Assembly (NCBI RefSeq): GCF_019097595.1 | Contig: NC_080711.1 | Location: forward strand, 13,434,928 to 13,498,927 | Origin: Hemibagrus wyckioides | Lineage: Eukaryota; Chordata; Actinopteri; Siluriformes; Bagridae | Direction of reading: 5' to 3' | DNA: 64,000 nucleotides | In this document: piece by piece, positions 12,400 through 24,094 of the stretch | Layout of the letters: each line of letters starts with the position of its first letter | How positions within the stretch are numbered: the first letter of the stretch is position 1 | Translations under genes and position numbers: made by a program | The notes under the pieces: generated by a model | Databases searched by the model: none | What the model saw: only the letters and a program-made list of their open reading frames with translations | Told to the model about the DNA's origin: nothing

Positions 12400-13500
12400 A
12401 TAGATAGATGCAGCCTCTTTTCGCATGTTTTTTACATTATAAGCCAAATATTTCCTCAAATGTATTATTCTTTAATAAGAAAAAAGCTGCTTAGAAACAT
12501 TACCTAAGTGCTAAACTGGTCTATACTAAATATAAACACAAGTAGACTATATTTTCACTACACCATCAAGCAGAATGTTAAAGCATGTGTCTGATTTAAT
12601 GCATTAGAGTCATAAAATTATGCCCAGCATTTGTCGGTTCAGTACCAGGTCTCACTCATCATTTAGGTTTAGGTAATTGAGGATTCCAAAAATAGTGATC
12701 GTAATTTAAAAGCGATAATTGATCATTTAGAATCAAAAATAGATGAGACAAATATGCCAATGATTATGTTTGATTCATTTTTTCTAAAGGTTCTGAATGT
12801 GAGATTGTGTTCCATGAGAATATTAAAGGATATAAAAGTCATGGTTTAAAACTATAGGAGACTTAGCGATCCGAATGGATTCACTAATACACTCTTCTGC
12901 TCAAACTAAACGAGACCAACAGCCTTTTAAGATATCAGTCTTTATGTATGCATTATTAATTCACTTTAAATGCTGGAATGTTTATAATGTGATTGGAAGC
13001 GGTTGTTATCCGCACAGTGTAGGGTTGTTGTCTCAGCCTGTACTATAGAGCAGAGTTCTCAGATTTCCACCTGCTCTTCTCACATCTGTTCTGCCACTGA
13101 CTGCCTCCAGGCACACACACACACACACACGCACAAACACAGCAGCAGCGTGTGTGAGAGCCCCTGCTATTCTGTTTGTTTGCAGTGCAGTAGTAGCTAC
13201 TTCTCAATAGGTCAGGCCATTGTAATTATCTTGTAGTGTCTTGTGCCAGATAAGAGAGACCAACAGAAAGAGAGAGAGAGAGAGAGTGTCTTAGTGAGGC
13301 CCAAATGTCTCCACAAGGACAGGATTTTGGCAGGTCCCCCAGCTTTTGTTTATCTTTTTAAAAAATTTTTTTAAAGATTTAAAGAGACAGAATGTAAAGG
13401 TTAAGGTTTGGGTTAGTTGTAGGTGTAGCAATAGCATTTCTTAGCTAGAGTAAATATTATGTCAATGAGAGATCCCCTCCCAAAGATAGTAAGATACCTA
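12400..13500. other. intergenic, no gene
   Basis: AT-rich, with a CA tract near 13110-13130 and a GA tract near 13269-13287. No coding evidence. Confidence 0.5.
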
Positions 13501-13639
13501 AAGTGTGTGTGTGTGTGTGTGTGTGAAATTAGTAGGAAGTACTTCTATCGAGTTCTCTGTATCGCTTCTTTGTAAGAACGGCTCTATGTGCTGGATAGAC
13601 AAAGAGATGAACAAAATCTGTGTGTGTGTGTGTGTGTGT

Positions 13640-13915
13640 TTGAGAATGCATAGATTCTGCTCGTGCCCATATCACCGTTATTATAATGATAATCACTATT
13701 ATTCACCTGAGGCTCCCATTTGTACTTCTCACACATTGTGCGTGTGTGTGTGTATGTGTGTGTGTGTGCGTGTGTGTGGTGTGTATGTGTGTTTTAGAGA
13801 CAGAGAAAGAGAGAGAGTACATAGGTTCCACTCCTGTCCACATCCCAGTTATTATAATGATAATCACTATTAGTCACCTGAGGCTCCCATTTGTACTTTT
13901 TACACATTGTGTGTG
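13640..13915. repeat. tandem duplication of about 100 bp separated by GT tract
   Basis: The unit containing TATTATAATGATAATCACTA and CACCTGAGGCTCCCATTTGT occurs at about 13643-13743 and again at 13819-13913, each followed by ACACATTGTG and a GT tract. The two copies differ at a few sites. Confidence 0.85.
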
Positions 13916-14571
13916 TGTGTGTGCGTGTGCGCATGTGTCTGCATGCATGCGTGTGTGTGTTTGCATGTATGTGAGCATTCATCCTCACTCTCACTGAATG
14001 AACAAATAGATAAAAGATATAAATAAATATATAAATAACTATTACGTGCATAGCTCTGGGTGCTTGGCAACTGAATCCCTTGGTTTCCAGGGCAACGGGT
14101 GCTGCAGAATGGGAGGTGATTGGCAACTGTGACAACGAGGAGGGAGTGACTTTTGACCTCCTTCTCTGGCAAGGAAAGAAATAGGAGGGACAGAGCGAGA
14201 GAGAGAAGGGGGAAACAGCACAACAATCAATAGTATAAATATTCATTCAATAGAGCTTCTTTTCACCTCATTCGAAAAACTCTCCCACTCATCGTGCAGA
14301 AGCATACACACAAACACACACACACACACAACACATTTTTTTGCGCACAGAAGCAATACGCAGATGTGCTTCATCATACATGTGCATTCGAATAGGACAC
14401 AAACCTGTCGCAGGCACTCGCTCTCTGACACATGCACACTCAGCAGAGCCTTGGTGAAATGTGAAGCCTTGTTCTACCACTTTTGCAATCTCTCACACAC
14501 TCATACAGCATTTCCTCCTTCGCCTCTGCTGTCTACACATATACATGACATCTCCCTCTCTCGCTCTCTCT

Positions 14572-14605
<34 letters not shown>

Positions 14606-14619
14606 GCATGGCTAAACTA

Positions 14620-14770
14620 ATAAGGATGTGATTAACGGTGTTGTAATTGCCCTGTAATCAGTGTTAATTAGCAGTGAGATACTGCAGCAGGACAGAACAG
14701 TGGCAGCAACTCAGTAACTTTCACTCGCCACATCACCTTACCCTGTACACCTTGTGTCCCTCCTTACCTT
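14620..14770. promoter_or_regulatory. candidate conserved non-coding element
   Basis: A short unique block with GATTAACGGTGTTGTAATTG and TGTTAATTAGCAG, rich in TAAT-type homeodomain words, directly after a CT microsatellite. Function is inferred. Confidence 0.2.
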
Positions 14771-14779
14771 TCGGTGTAG

Positions 14780-15920
14780 TGTAACAATGTTCTGCATGTG
14801 CATGTGTCTTTCTTTCCACAAACTGACAGTATACGACTGGTGAGCATGAATTCAGTGTGAAACTATACAGAATATGTAATGTTTAAATACTGTATGTAAG
14901 GAATAAACACATCAGGTGTTATAGGAAAATAAACAAAGATGAGGTTGTGTGATTTGAAGTGGCAATGGTTTTTATTTCATTGATGGACAATCTGTCATAC
15001 ATTTACGGCTACATTTAATTCAGTAAAACATTAACAATAGGTCACGTGGCATGATCATACAAGTCCTTGTGTATGAGCCGTCACTGAAGAAATGATAAGG
15101 TATTAAACAAGCACGTTAAATCGAAGCTGTGATCTGAATTACAGCCGACACGCCATCTGAATTCATCAACACCTGACGACGATCAGATTCCAAAAGGCTG
15201 TGGCATAGTTAGTATTAATTACGTCCTCAAGGCACTGTCTATAAAGTGCAACAGATGGCATAGTTTGTGCAGCAAGCCTTTTTTTTTTTTAAATTGAAAT
15301 AAAAACCTTAAAACACACATCATCAGAAGTTTCAGCCGTAACATTGCAAAATATCGTTTCAGCCATGTTCCGGACATCTTGAGGATGAGGATTTGTTTCT
15401 TCAGTTATGTTCTTAAAATATAAAGAAAATCAGTACCTGTATTATAGAAACATTTGTCGTAATGGTCCTTAAATTACAGTTTACAACACCAGTGTTTGAA
15501 TAATCGTGCACTAACACCTGAAATAAATATGAACTCATGATGAGTTAAGGTAATCAGGAACTAATGAAGAGCTAAGTATTAATTCAGGTATTAATGCATG
15601 ATTATTCATCTATTGTTATTTTAAAGTATTTTAAATCCATCCATGGAGAAATGTGTGGAGAAGCAGCTACAAGAGGTCTGACAAATCTTCCAGTAACTAC
15701 GTACTCCAAGCTAAACTAATATGTGCTCCTTTTCTAAATTGTTGTCAAGCCAAATATTGACACTCGGGTCTCCATCACTGAACATTTAATGGCTTCGGCA
15801 GAAAGGAATTTATGTTAAAACTATAATGAATGATGCTAATAAGTTTCTCGAAAGCTCCTGGGTACATAATTGCACTTGCCTATGCACAGTTAAAGTAGGA
15901 AAATTATTAATAATCACATA
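14780..15920. other. intergenic, no gene
   Basis: AT-rich unique DNA with no recognised repeat or gene. Confidence 0.5.
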
Positions 15921-15925
15921 ATTGA

Positions 15926-16170
15926 GTGTCACCCAGATGAGGATGAGTTAGTTCCCATTTGGGTCTGTTTTCTCTCAAGATTTCCTCATATCGTCTCAGG
16001 GAGTTTTTCCTTGCCACAGTTGCCTATGGGAGACAGATGCCATTAGGGATAAAATAAATTAAAATTTTAAAATTTATTTTCATTTTTATTCTGAAGTTGT
16101 ATATTCCTATAAAACTGCTTTTCAGTAATCTTCATTATTAAAAGCACTATACATATTTTGAATTGAATTT
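15926..16170 (+). mobile_element. interspersed repeat with AATTGAATTG tail, copy 1
   Basis: Begins GTGTCACCCAGATGAGGATG, has GGGAGTTTTTCCTTGCCACA in the middle, and ends with AAGCACTATACATATTTTGA and AATTGAATT. A second copy is at 44148-44376. Widespread in teleosts; SINE or LINE 3' end, class not certain. Confidence 0.65.
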
Positions 16171-16174
16171 AGTT

Positions 16175-18555
16175 TACAGCTTTTTATAGCAGAATGTCTT
16201 TATGTGTAATTACATCATCTTTGAAGTGTGTGTGTGTGTGTGTATGACTATGACTATATATATATATATATATATATTTCATCATTTCATTATGAATGAT
16301 GCAGTGTAGTTACAGTTATGAGAATTGATGTAAAGCATTTCAAATGTAGCATGCAATAAGATGCAAGATGTTTCTGCTAAGTTAAACTAACAGCTAACAG
16401 ATGTTCGTCTGCAGGACTGAAGGCTGTCGAAGATGAATTCAAGCACTGTGCAAAATCTGCTTCGTTACACGTGGTTTATTTCCTAAGCTTGTACATGGTA
16501 AACTGTGCTTCACTTCTTCCATGCTGAGACAGGACTGACAGATATGTGCTGGCTGGCTGTGCGGAATGGAGAGAGCAGGCAGGTAGGGCCCTCTGACAGG
16601 TGTTATGTGCCACATCTGGCCAAAGGTCCCTGAGCAGGAGCATCCTGTGTCATTCCACCTAGCAGTCAGCCTCGTCACTCAAGCATCACGCTGCACGACG
16701 GCTCTCCGCCGAGACAGATGTTACAGTCAGACAGTTCACTTTCCTTCTACCTTATGGTCTTAAATGAAATAAATACAGCTGGTAGACTCTGTTATTAATT
16801 AATCATTAGAATAAAAATTTAAGCTCTATTATGCAGCAAGTTGAAAGCAAATATATTGTGTATAAAATGTTTAGCGCAATGCAGCTTTGCACAGACATTT
16901 CCATTCAGTGCTTTGCTTTAACTATTTATTTACCTTAATGCTCTGCTCTTCAGAATGCTATTTGTATAGCTGTTGAAGAAAATGTGAACGCAAGTGCAGG
17001 TAACCCAGGATGACGAAAAAGAGTAAAAATGTGTAAGAGACAAAAGAAGAGGAGGGAAGGAAAATATTCAACTTAATTATATAACGTCGAGGAAAGGAAA
17101 AAAGTGAAAAATGCAATATTCACAAAAAAAAAAAAAGAAGATATATAACTATATTTTAAAAATAATACTGTAACGGAAACATGGTTTGAGTATAACAGCA
17201 ATATTGTATTGTTCCCAAGAGTGGAATGAAGGTGATCAAGCTTTTTAAAAAAGAAAAACATTTTTTCTCCCTCTATTTGCCTGAGAAAAAGCAGTACTCC
17301 TGCACAAATTCTTGCACAAGGATTTATAGTAGGAGGCTCATTGTATGCATTTAAATGCATGAGTTGCCCTTCATGACTGTTTATTGTTTATCGAGAGAGG
17401 AGAGGGCATAATTACTGCAGAATAGATGTAGATGTGTAAAGTGTCATGAGCAGAAGGGGAGATTTTTTGCTCTGTGTAGGTGTTTTATGGCACAATGCTA
17501 TGCAAAGCACTATCAACAAAAACACCCCATGCTGATTTACACTCCTACACACACAGAGACACAGTCCAGGCTTATACAGGGCTGTCATGCAGGAATTAAA
17601 AACTAGATACAACTGGATTCATTTTATTTTCTTTCTTTCTTTTTTTTTTTTTAAATAAATAGGTATGAACAAAATTGCATTTTTGAGGGGTGTGATTCTA
17701 ATGTGAAGTGGCAGTTAGCAAATCTATTTTCACAGTACAATAATGAGGCTGGTTGTTATGTGATGTTCCGGCTACATAAGACTTGAAAACTGTGCTGCCA
17801 CAGGGCTTATCACACAAACATGATTCCTGTTATGCAAGTTATTGGCAAGCTGATTTCTGGAGCTCCTTTAGCTGACAATACTGCCTCCTGGTGGTCATGT
17901 ATTTCTCTGCAGGGCAGTTTTTCCAGCACCAAACACCATTTTTACGTTAACTTCAATATACAATCAATATTGTGTCTGAGGGGATTTAATAGGTTTGGCT
18001 ATAACTTTACAAATTACAATTATTTTGGATTTTTATAATCGTGCAGCATGCGAAAAAAAAAACTAAAATGTCAGAATTGTTAGCTGTGACTTGTGATGCT
18101 CCCTATGATTAAATAATTAAACAGTATATTACCAGTATAATACAATCACACATTCTCAGAATGAGTTTTACATTTGACCTTTGTGAGCCATAAAATTCCT
18201 CTATATTCATAATTGAAAATATTCATAAGCAACAATTGTGCATGCCTGTTTGCAATGCATTTCCATTAAAAAAAAAATTAAAATAAAAATACATCAAACA
18301 TGGCAGATATGACAAATGACGAATGGTTGTATATATGCTTATAGCTGTTATTTGTATCGATCGTGTGGATTGAGTAAAGTTATGAAAGTTATAAAGAATT
18401 GGGAAGGTAATGAAGTTATGAAATCGTTATTTGATTCCTGCCAAAAATGAAAAATGAATATCGGATAAGCCTTTATTTGACTATGCAATCTTGACAAATT
18501 TCATGAAAGTGAAAGGAAGCAGTGCCAGTGAAATAATAACTATATGTCATTTCAA
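16175..18555. other. intergenic, no gene
   Basis: GT and TA tracts at 16228-16277. A GC-balanced unique block at about 16430-16740 may be a regulatory element but shows no firm signal. The rest is AT-rich. Confidence 0.5.
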
Positions 18556-18559
18556 AAGA

Positions 18560-18870
18560 ACCTTTTGACGTCCCTTCGCTTTTTAAAAGCCCATAAATGA
18601 AAATAAAGGTCTGTAATAGCAAACTGGGCCGCACGCTTTGCAAGGGTCTTGAGGAGGCACTGAACCTGCCAGACAGGCGGGACGAGTGCAGGTTAGCAGG
18701 AATCCGCTGAATAAAGAAATGACCTGCAATCTCTGAGCAGGACATTCAGCTGTTTTAAAAGAGATTCCAAGAAATGTTTGAGGCCAAGGAAAGGTTACCT
18801 TGAGAGCCTCTTTTGCACAGAAGCAATAAGAACCATTCATTATCAAGACACATCTAATAAATGGGTTCAA
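18560..18870. promoter_or_regulatory. candidate conserved non-coding element
   Basis: A unique, GC-balanced island in AT-rich DNA with GACGTCCCTTCGC, CCATAAATGAAAATAAAGG and CCAAGGAAAGGTTACC. Two overlapping minus-strand frames of 90 and 95 codons cross it but match no family I know. Non-coding is more likely. Confidence 0.25.
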
Positions 18871-18874
18871 GCAG

Positions 18875-19900
18875 AAAAGGGAATATCTTAGGCCTGTGTG
18901 TGGACAAACAGTAAACTAAAAGAAAGAATCATTACTTTTCACAGCATTTAGCCCTGCTGCTAAACCTGATGAAAGGATATCTCTTTTTTGTAAACACACT
19001 AGAAGGCACACTCTTCATAAAAATGTCAGACATGTTGCTTCGCCACGGCCTTTGGTATAAAACATTAATCGACTATAAAACATTTTATAAAGCATTACCT
19101 GACTAGGTAAAAAACATGACTGACCATATGACTGCTGTATTCATGATACAAATTAAGGAAAAATTCTGTTTAAACATGTCTAAATCCATTAGCTCAATGT
19201 CTGAGTGTGTACACAGCAGGGCATGAGGGACATTGCAGCAAAGAAACAAAATAAAATCATTGATTCAAAACTGTGTGTATGTAGTGTTTCTTTTTGTTGT
19301 TGTGGTTATTATTATTATTATAATTATTATTATTAGCGTATCACTTATTATTAAATTCTCCATGATCTCAGTGTTATTGTTTGTCCCAGAAAGACTTAAA
19401 TGGCTGCAGGGCAGAAATGCCTTGCTGATAAGAAAGGTCAGAGGAGAATGGTCAGACTGGTTCAAGCTGACAGAAAGGCTTTGGTAACACAAACAACTTC
19501 TCTTTACAACCATGGCTAAAAGAAAAACATCTCAGAATGCACAACACGTTGAACCTCGAGGCGGTTGGGTTACAACAGCTTTAATAGTATACTTCTGTCA
19601 GACAAAAACAGGAATTTGAGGCTACATTGGGCACAGACTCAACAAAACCAGACAAAAATCCAGACAATGTTTTTCCAGTTCTCAGCAGTCCAGTTTATGT
19701 GAACCTGATGTACCTGCTTTGCTGAAAATGGTCTAAAATCTAAACATTATCTGGTCAGACATGATGGTGCTATGCAGGAATGAGACGCTGACCGTACAGA
19801 CTAAAATCAGTTGCTCTATATTGGGAAAATTATTCTTTACAGTAGTTTTACTCCACATGTACTTTCAAGTGGTACTGTGCAGAGGTTTTAGCCATCCAAG
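18875..19900. other. intergenic, no gene
   Basis: AT-rich, with an ATT tract near 19307-19335. Nothing else recognised. Confidence 0.5.
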
Positions 19901-19907
19901 AAAATTA

Positions 19908-20399
19908 CATGATATGGCCAAATGTTTGTATACACCTGACCATCATACCCTTATGTGCTTGTGGAACATTGGCAGTTTTATTCCCCCTTTGCTGTTATCA
20001 TAACCTCAACTCTTCTGGGAAGGCTTTCCACTAGATTTTGGAGAGTGGATGTGTGAATTTGTGCTCATTCAGACTCAAGAGCATTAGTGAGGTCAGGCAC
20101 TATCAAGTGAGGAAGCCTGGGGGTTTGCCATTTCAGTTCATCAAGAAGGTGTTCAGTGGGGTTAAGGTCAGGGCTTTGTGCAAGGCACTTGATTTTTTTC
20201 ACTCCATTGTTAGCAAACCTTCGTTGTCTTTGTGCACAGGGGCATTGTTTTGTCAGAACAGGTTTGGCCCCTTAGCTCCAGTGAAGGTAAATTGTAACGC
20301 AAAAGGATTTATAGACATTCTAGACAATTGTGTGCAAATTTGGGGAAGGCTCACTTGTGGGTGTAAAGGTCAGATGTCCACAAAATTTTGGCCATATAG
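19908..20399 (-). mobile_element. internally deleted Tc1-like element
   Basis: About 490 bp with imperfect inverted ends (ATATGGCCAAATGTTTGTAT on the left, TTTTGGCCATATAGT on the right). The interior resembles minus-strand Tc1 transposase (HLGxxP, HNAPVHK region, PGLNPTE-like). Frame-broken, non-autonomous. Confidence 0.75.
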
Positions 20400-21024
20400 T
20401 AAATTTATATAGTGTATATTTTGTTTTATCGCCATACAAATAAATTATTTGATAAATGCAAGAAGAGCAAGCTGATGGAGAAAATGCAGTGGAAGGAAGA
20501 CACGAAAGGACTGACTGCATTTTCTTAAAAAACGCTATAAAGGTATGCTTTGCTAAAAGATCTGCTTAGAGACTGGCTGCCTGCCTACATGTTTAAATGA
20601 AGCACACTGAGTTGTGATTTCAGGCAATGGGAATACCAAAATCATGAATTCTGGTACTGGTTCTGGAGCAATTAGTAAAAAGAATATATATATATATATA
20701 TATATATGAATTAAAAATAATAAAAAACAATCAAACACACCCAAACCCAGTTGGAGTGGGGACTCTTATGGTGGTCAATGAAACTGAAGTTGAGTGGGAT
20801 TATTTGGATAGAAGACTAGATAATATATTTTTATATAAATTCTTTCATATGTAAACAAATAATGAAATCACCAATTGTAATATGAAAATTAAAGTGAAAT
20901 GTAAATGCAATAATGGCTACATATGAAGTAAGGCCAGCAATATTTATTTTATCACTAGAATTATTTTGGATAAAAAACTGAAGGTTTTTTAGGAAGACTA
21001 GTGTTGCCACCAAACAGTGTTAAT

Positions 21025-21300
21025 ACAGAGTTTTTGGGTTTTCTCCTGTCTATCAAAACTTGGCAGTAGGTGGATTACTCTAAATTGCCCTCAGGTATGA
21101 GTATGTGTGTGAATGTGTGTGTGTGTGTGTGTGTGTGTGTGGTGCCTTTCTGATAGATTGACATCTCATTTAGTATATGTTCTGACTTGTGTTCCCGGGA
21201 TAGGCTCCGGATTCTCTGCAAACCATTCTCCAGGATACAGTTGTTACTGAGGATGAATAAATGATTGAATGAATGAATGAATGAATGAATGAATGAATGA
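21025..21300 (+). mobile_element. truncated Mermaid-like short interspersed repeat
   Basis: 5'-truncated relative of the neighbouring repeat: CTAAATTGCCCTCAGG, a GT tract (21114-21140), GGGATAGGCTCCGG, then a (GAAT)n tail at 21266-21300, typical for this family. Confidence 0.65.
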
Positions 21301-21465
21301 AAAAACTGGTCATGATCATTTTTTTTGGATCAACTGTTAAACACATTAGGTTACTTAAGTGACCAATTATCAATAAAGGGAAGCTGCGAATATGATAATG
21401 TGGCACTAATATACCATACAACAGAAAAACAGAGTTAATCTAAATACATGATTTTCACAAAATCA

Positions 21466-21470
21466 ACAAC

Positions 21471-21509
<39 letters not shown>

Positions 21510-21516
21510 TAATAAT
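21466..21516. repeat. (AAT)n microsatellite
   Basis: AAT repeats directly before the Mermaid-like element; a further AAT run follows it at about 21843-21876. Confidence 0.93.
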
Positions 21517-21517
21517 A

Positions 21518-21845
21518 GACGACACGGTGACTCAGTGGTTAGCACGTTCACCTCACACCTTGCTCCCGCTCACTGTGTGTGTGGAGTTTGCATGTTCTCC
21601 CCATGCTTGGTGGGTTTCCTCCAGGTGCTCCGGTTTCCTCCCACAGTCCAAAGACATGCTTCTAGGCTGATTGGAGTCTCTAAATTGCCCTTAGTGTGTG
21701 ATTGCGTGAGTGAATGTGTGTGTGTGCCCTGCGATGGGTTGGAGTGCCACACATCCTGCCATGATGCCCGATGACGCCTGAGATAAGCGCAGGCTCCCCG
21801 TGACCTGAGAATAGACCAGATAAGCGGTACAGACAATGAGATGAA
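21518..21845 (+). mobile_element. short interspersed repeat (Mermaid-like)
   Basis: Contains the head GACACGGTGACTCAGTGGTT, the middle GTTTGCATGTTCTCCCCATG and TCCCACAGTCCAAAGACATG, and the tail GATAAGCGGTACAGACAATG. This abundant fish repeat is flanked on both sides by AAT microsatellites, so it probably inserted into one (AAT)n tract. Confidence 0.75.
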
Positions 21846-21894
21846 ATAATAATAATAATAATAATATTAATAATAATTTAACTTAATTTGTATA

Positions 21895-22019
21895 CTTTCA
21901 GCACATACATCAAGCTTGTACATCAAGCATCAATCTGATGTGCTGGACAAACAAGTCTGATCCATGGAGGCCCCACCTCGCAACTTACAGGACTTAAAGG
22001 ATCTGCTGCTAATATTTTA
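21895..22019 (+). mobile_element. Tc1 transposase 3'-end fragment
   Basis: A plus-strand piece containing TGCTGGACAAACAAGTC and the following stretch to GGATCTGCTGCTAAT. I recognise it as the C-terminal part of the Tc1 family related to the adjoining minus-strand MITE copy. It lies back to back with that copy, so the locus is a rearranged composite. Confidence 0.55.
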
Positions 22020-22525
22020 GTGGGATAACATTATGACCACCTGCATAATAATGTATTGGTCCCTCTTTTGCTGCCAAAACAGCCCTGACCCATCATTCAC
22101 TGTGTATTCTGACACCTTTCTATCAGAACCAGCATTAACTTCTCCAGCAATTTGAGCAACAGTAGCTCGTCTGTTGGATCGGACCAATGAGCCTTGGACA
22201 CCAATGCCCCTGTCTCTGGTTCACCACTGTTCCTTCCTCAGACCACTTTTGATAGATACTGACCACTGCGGAATGGAAACGCCCCACAAGAGCTGCAGTT
22301 TTGAAGATGCTCTGATCCAGTCGTCTAACCATCGCAATTTGGCTCTTCGTCAAACTCGCTCAAATCCTTGGCTTGCTCATTTTTCCTGCTTCTAACACAT
22401 CAACTTTGAGGACAAAACATTCACTTGCTGCCTAATATATCCCACCCACTAACAGGTGCCATGATGAGAAGATAATCAGTGTTATTCACTTCACCTGTCA
22501 GTGCTCATATTGCAGTGTGGCTCAG
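22019..22525 (-). mobile_element. Tc1-derived MITE, copy A
   Basis: Minus-strand copy of the same roughly 510-540-bp family. The minus strand encodes a fragment (MVRRLDQSIFKTAALVGR...) matching the transposase N-terminus. The outer ends are ATAACATTATGACCACCTGC at 22024-22043 and GTGCTCATATTG near 22501. Confidence 0.8.
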
Positions 22526-22529
22526 TATA

Positions 22530-23240
22530 ACATGAATGCGTCTTGTAGGCTTTTTTTTATGTTAAGGTGAAGCAATCTCTGAAGAGTGTTACTTTACCAG
22601 TTATGACGGCACTGTTTAGTGACCATAGATATCAGTCGGGCAGAATGGCATTAATAACTGACAACCTCAAACAGCACCAGTACGCAAATTTAACTATAAG
22701 CTACCATCTAGTGAAGTCATCTGAGAGTCAAGAGTCACACGACATAAAGTCGAGCAGCTCGTTTTGAGCAGATTCAGACATACCTGGTGTAAAAGCAAAA
22801 CACCTTACAGCCCTATCATGATCTGTCCTGTCTGCTGATCCACACTCCTCCACATTCATACAGCAAGTATGGTTTGCTTGCACTTGTTGCCAGCCCCCCC
22901 CCCCATATCATTAGGTGCAATAATAACTCTATAAAGGTAGTTACAGTAAGTAGTGAGCATTAACTTAACATTTAACAAATGAGCAAATTCACAAAACATT
23001 GTCAAATAACAACATTTTAATCGCTCAAAATAGGAAATTAGCATTTCAACTGAATCTAAAATGTATGAATGAGCACTTTATAGAAATAGAAAAAAAATGA
23101 AACAGTCCCTGCTCCTGTGAACGGGATGATTTATGTATTAGCCATGAATGTTAATCAAGCTTGATCTGTAATTTATCTTACAGCACAATGACCAACCGCT
23201 CAGCTATTGTTGAGAGCCGTTGTGCTCGTGCGTGGCAACA
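22530..23240. other. intergenic, no gene
   Basis: No recognised repeat or coding sequence; a C homopolymer lies near 22896. Confidence 0.45.
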
Positions 23241-23245
23241 TACTG

Positions 23246-23340
23246 CTGAAGCCGCATACTGCAGTACTAAACAGTAGGTCAGAATAGTACTCTATGTAAT
23301 GACATGGCATACTATTTAGTACGCTAGTATGCGGTTTCAG
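23246..23340. mobile_element. short palindromic element (MITE-like)
   Basis: The arms 23246-23276 and 23310-23340 are reverse complements at 26 of 31 positions around a 33-nt centre. The words CCGCATACT and AGTATGCGG recur in teleost intergenic DNA as a small palindromic repeat (from memory). It sits directly before the probable tlcd4 promoter. Confidence 0.6.
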
Positions 23341-23422
23341 ATGTAGCCTGTGTTTCATTCCCCGCTGTGTGTTTATGCGGTGGGATTGGCCTGGCGAAGG
23401 GGTGTGTGTACTGAGAGGCGGG

Positions 23423-23478
<56 letters not shown>

Positions 23479-23690
23479 GTGTGTGTGTTGTTAGCTCTAC
23501 CGCTTAGCTCAAGCTGTCAATACGTTGCAGAAAAGAAGTCAAAGTCGGCGTGCAATCGCGACCAATACTAATTTAAATAGCGGTTGTTTTAGGAGGTCCG
23601 GCATGAACAGGGTCTCGAGACTCATTTTTGCAGCTAGTCCATGAAGGATGTGTGTGGGGTTTTTTTCTTTTGCTTTTAGCCGACCGGCTA
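23340..23690 (+). promoter_or_regulatory. probable tlcd4 promoter region with (GT)n tract
   Basis: A CpG-containing stretch upstream of the candidate first exon in an otherwise CpG-poor region. It includes a 66-bp GT tract (23424-23489). I see no convincing TATA box. The promoter assignment is inferred from position and base composition. Confidence 0.3.
23424..23489. repeat. (GT)n microsatellite near tlcd4 promoter
   Basis: 66 bp of GT with one GC interruption, within the CpG-containing promoter candidate region. Confidence 0.95.
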
Positions 23691-23775
23691 GCTAAGTTTG
23701 GGAAGTGAAGAGAGACGGGAGCAAAGCAAAACAGGACCGAGAGCTGCTTCCACAGACCTATGCGACTGAAACCAG
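23690..23775 (+). other. candidate non-coding first exon of tlcd4
   Basis: The start-codon exon of tlcd4 opens with a splice acceptor, so an upstream 5' UTR exon must exist. This is the best candidate: the flanking DNA (23200-23800) has many more CG dinucleotides than its surroundings, and the stretch ends in a good donor, ACCAG|GTAGCT, at 23775/23776. The 5' limit is a guess. cDNA would be decisive. Confidence 0.35.
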
Positions 23776-23947
23776 GTAGCTTGCATTCAATAGCAGTTTG
23801 TTTCTATAATATCCTGCCATTCTAACAGGCTGATCGTTAGGCTACATGTAGCTGTTTGTTATATAAGTCCCTTTAAACAGCGCTACCCTACGAGGCTCGG
23901 TTGATTCATATTCAATGGGATACCGTCCACGGTAACATCACAATTAC

Positions 23948-23949
<2 letters not shown>

Positions 23950-24000
<51 letters not shown>
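23950..24000. repeat. (AT)n microsatellite
   Basis: 51 bp of uninterrupted AT in the intron after the candidate first exon, followed by a GT run at 24063-24091. Confidence 0.95.
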
Positions 24001-24002
<2 letters not shown>

Positions 24003-24060
24003 TTTTTTCGTGCAACATTTTCGATATGCACCCGTGTTGCTGCTTCGGCTGTTTGGCAGC

Positions 24061-24094
<34 letters not shown>

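Noticed and set aside
18473..18870. Overlapping minus-strand frames as a possible gene
   Set aside because: No known family and no supporting splice sites; better explained as a unique non-coding block.
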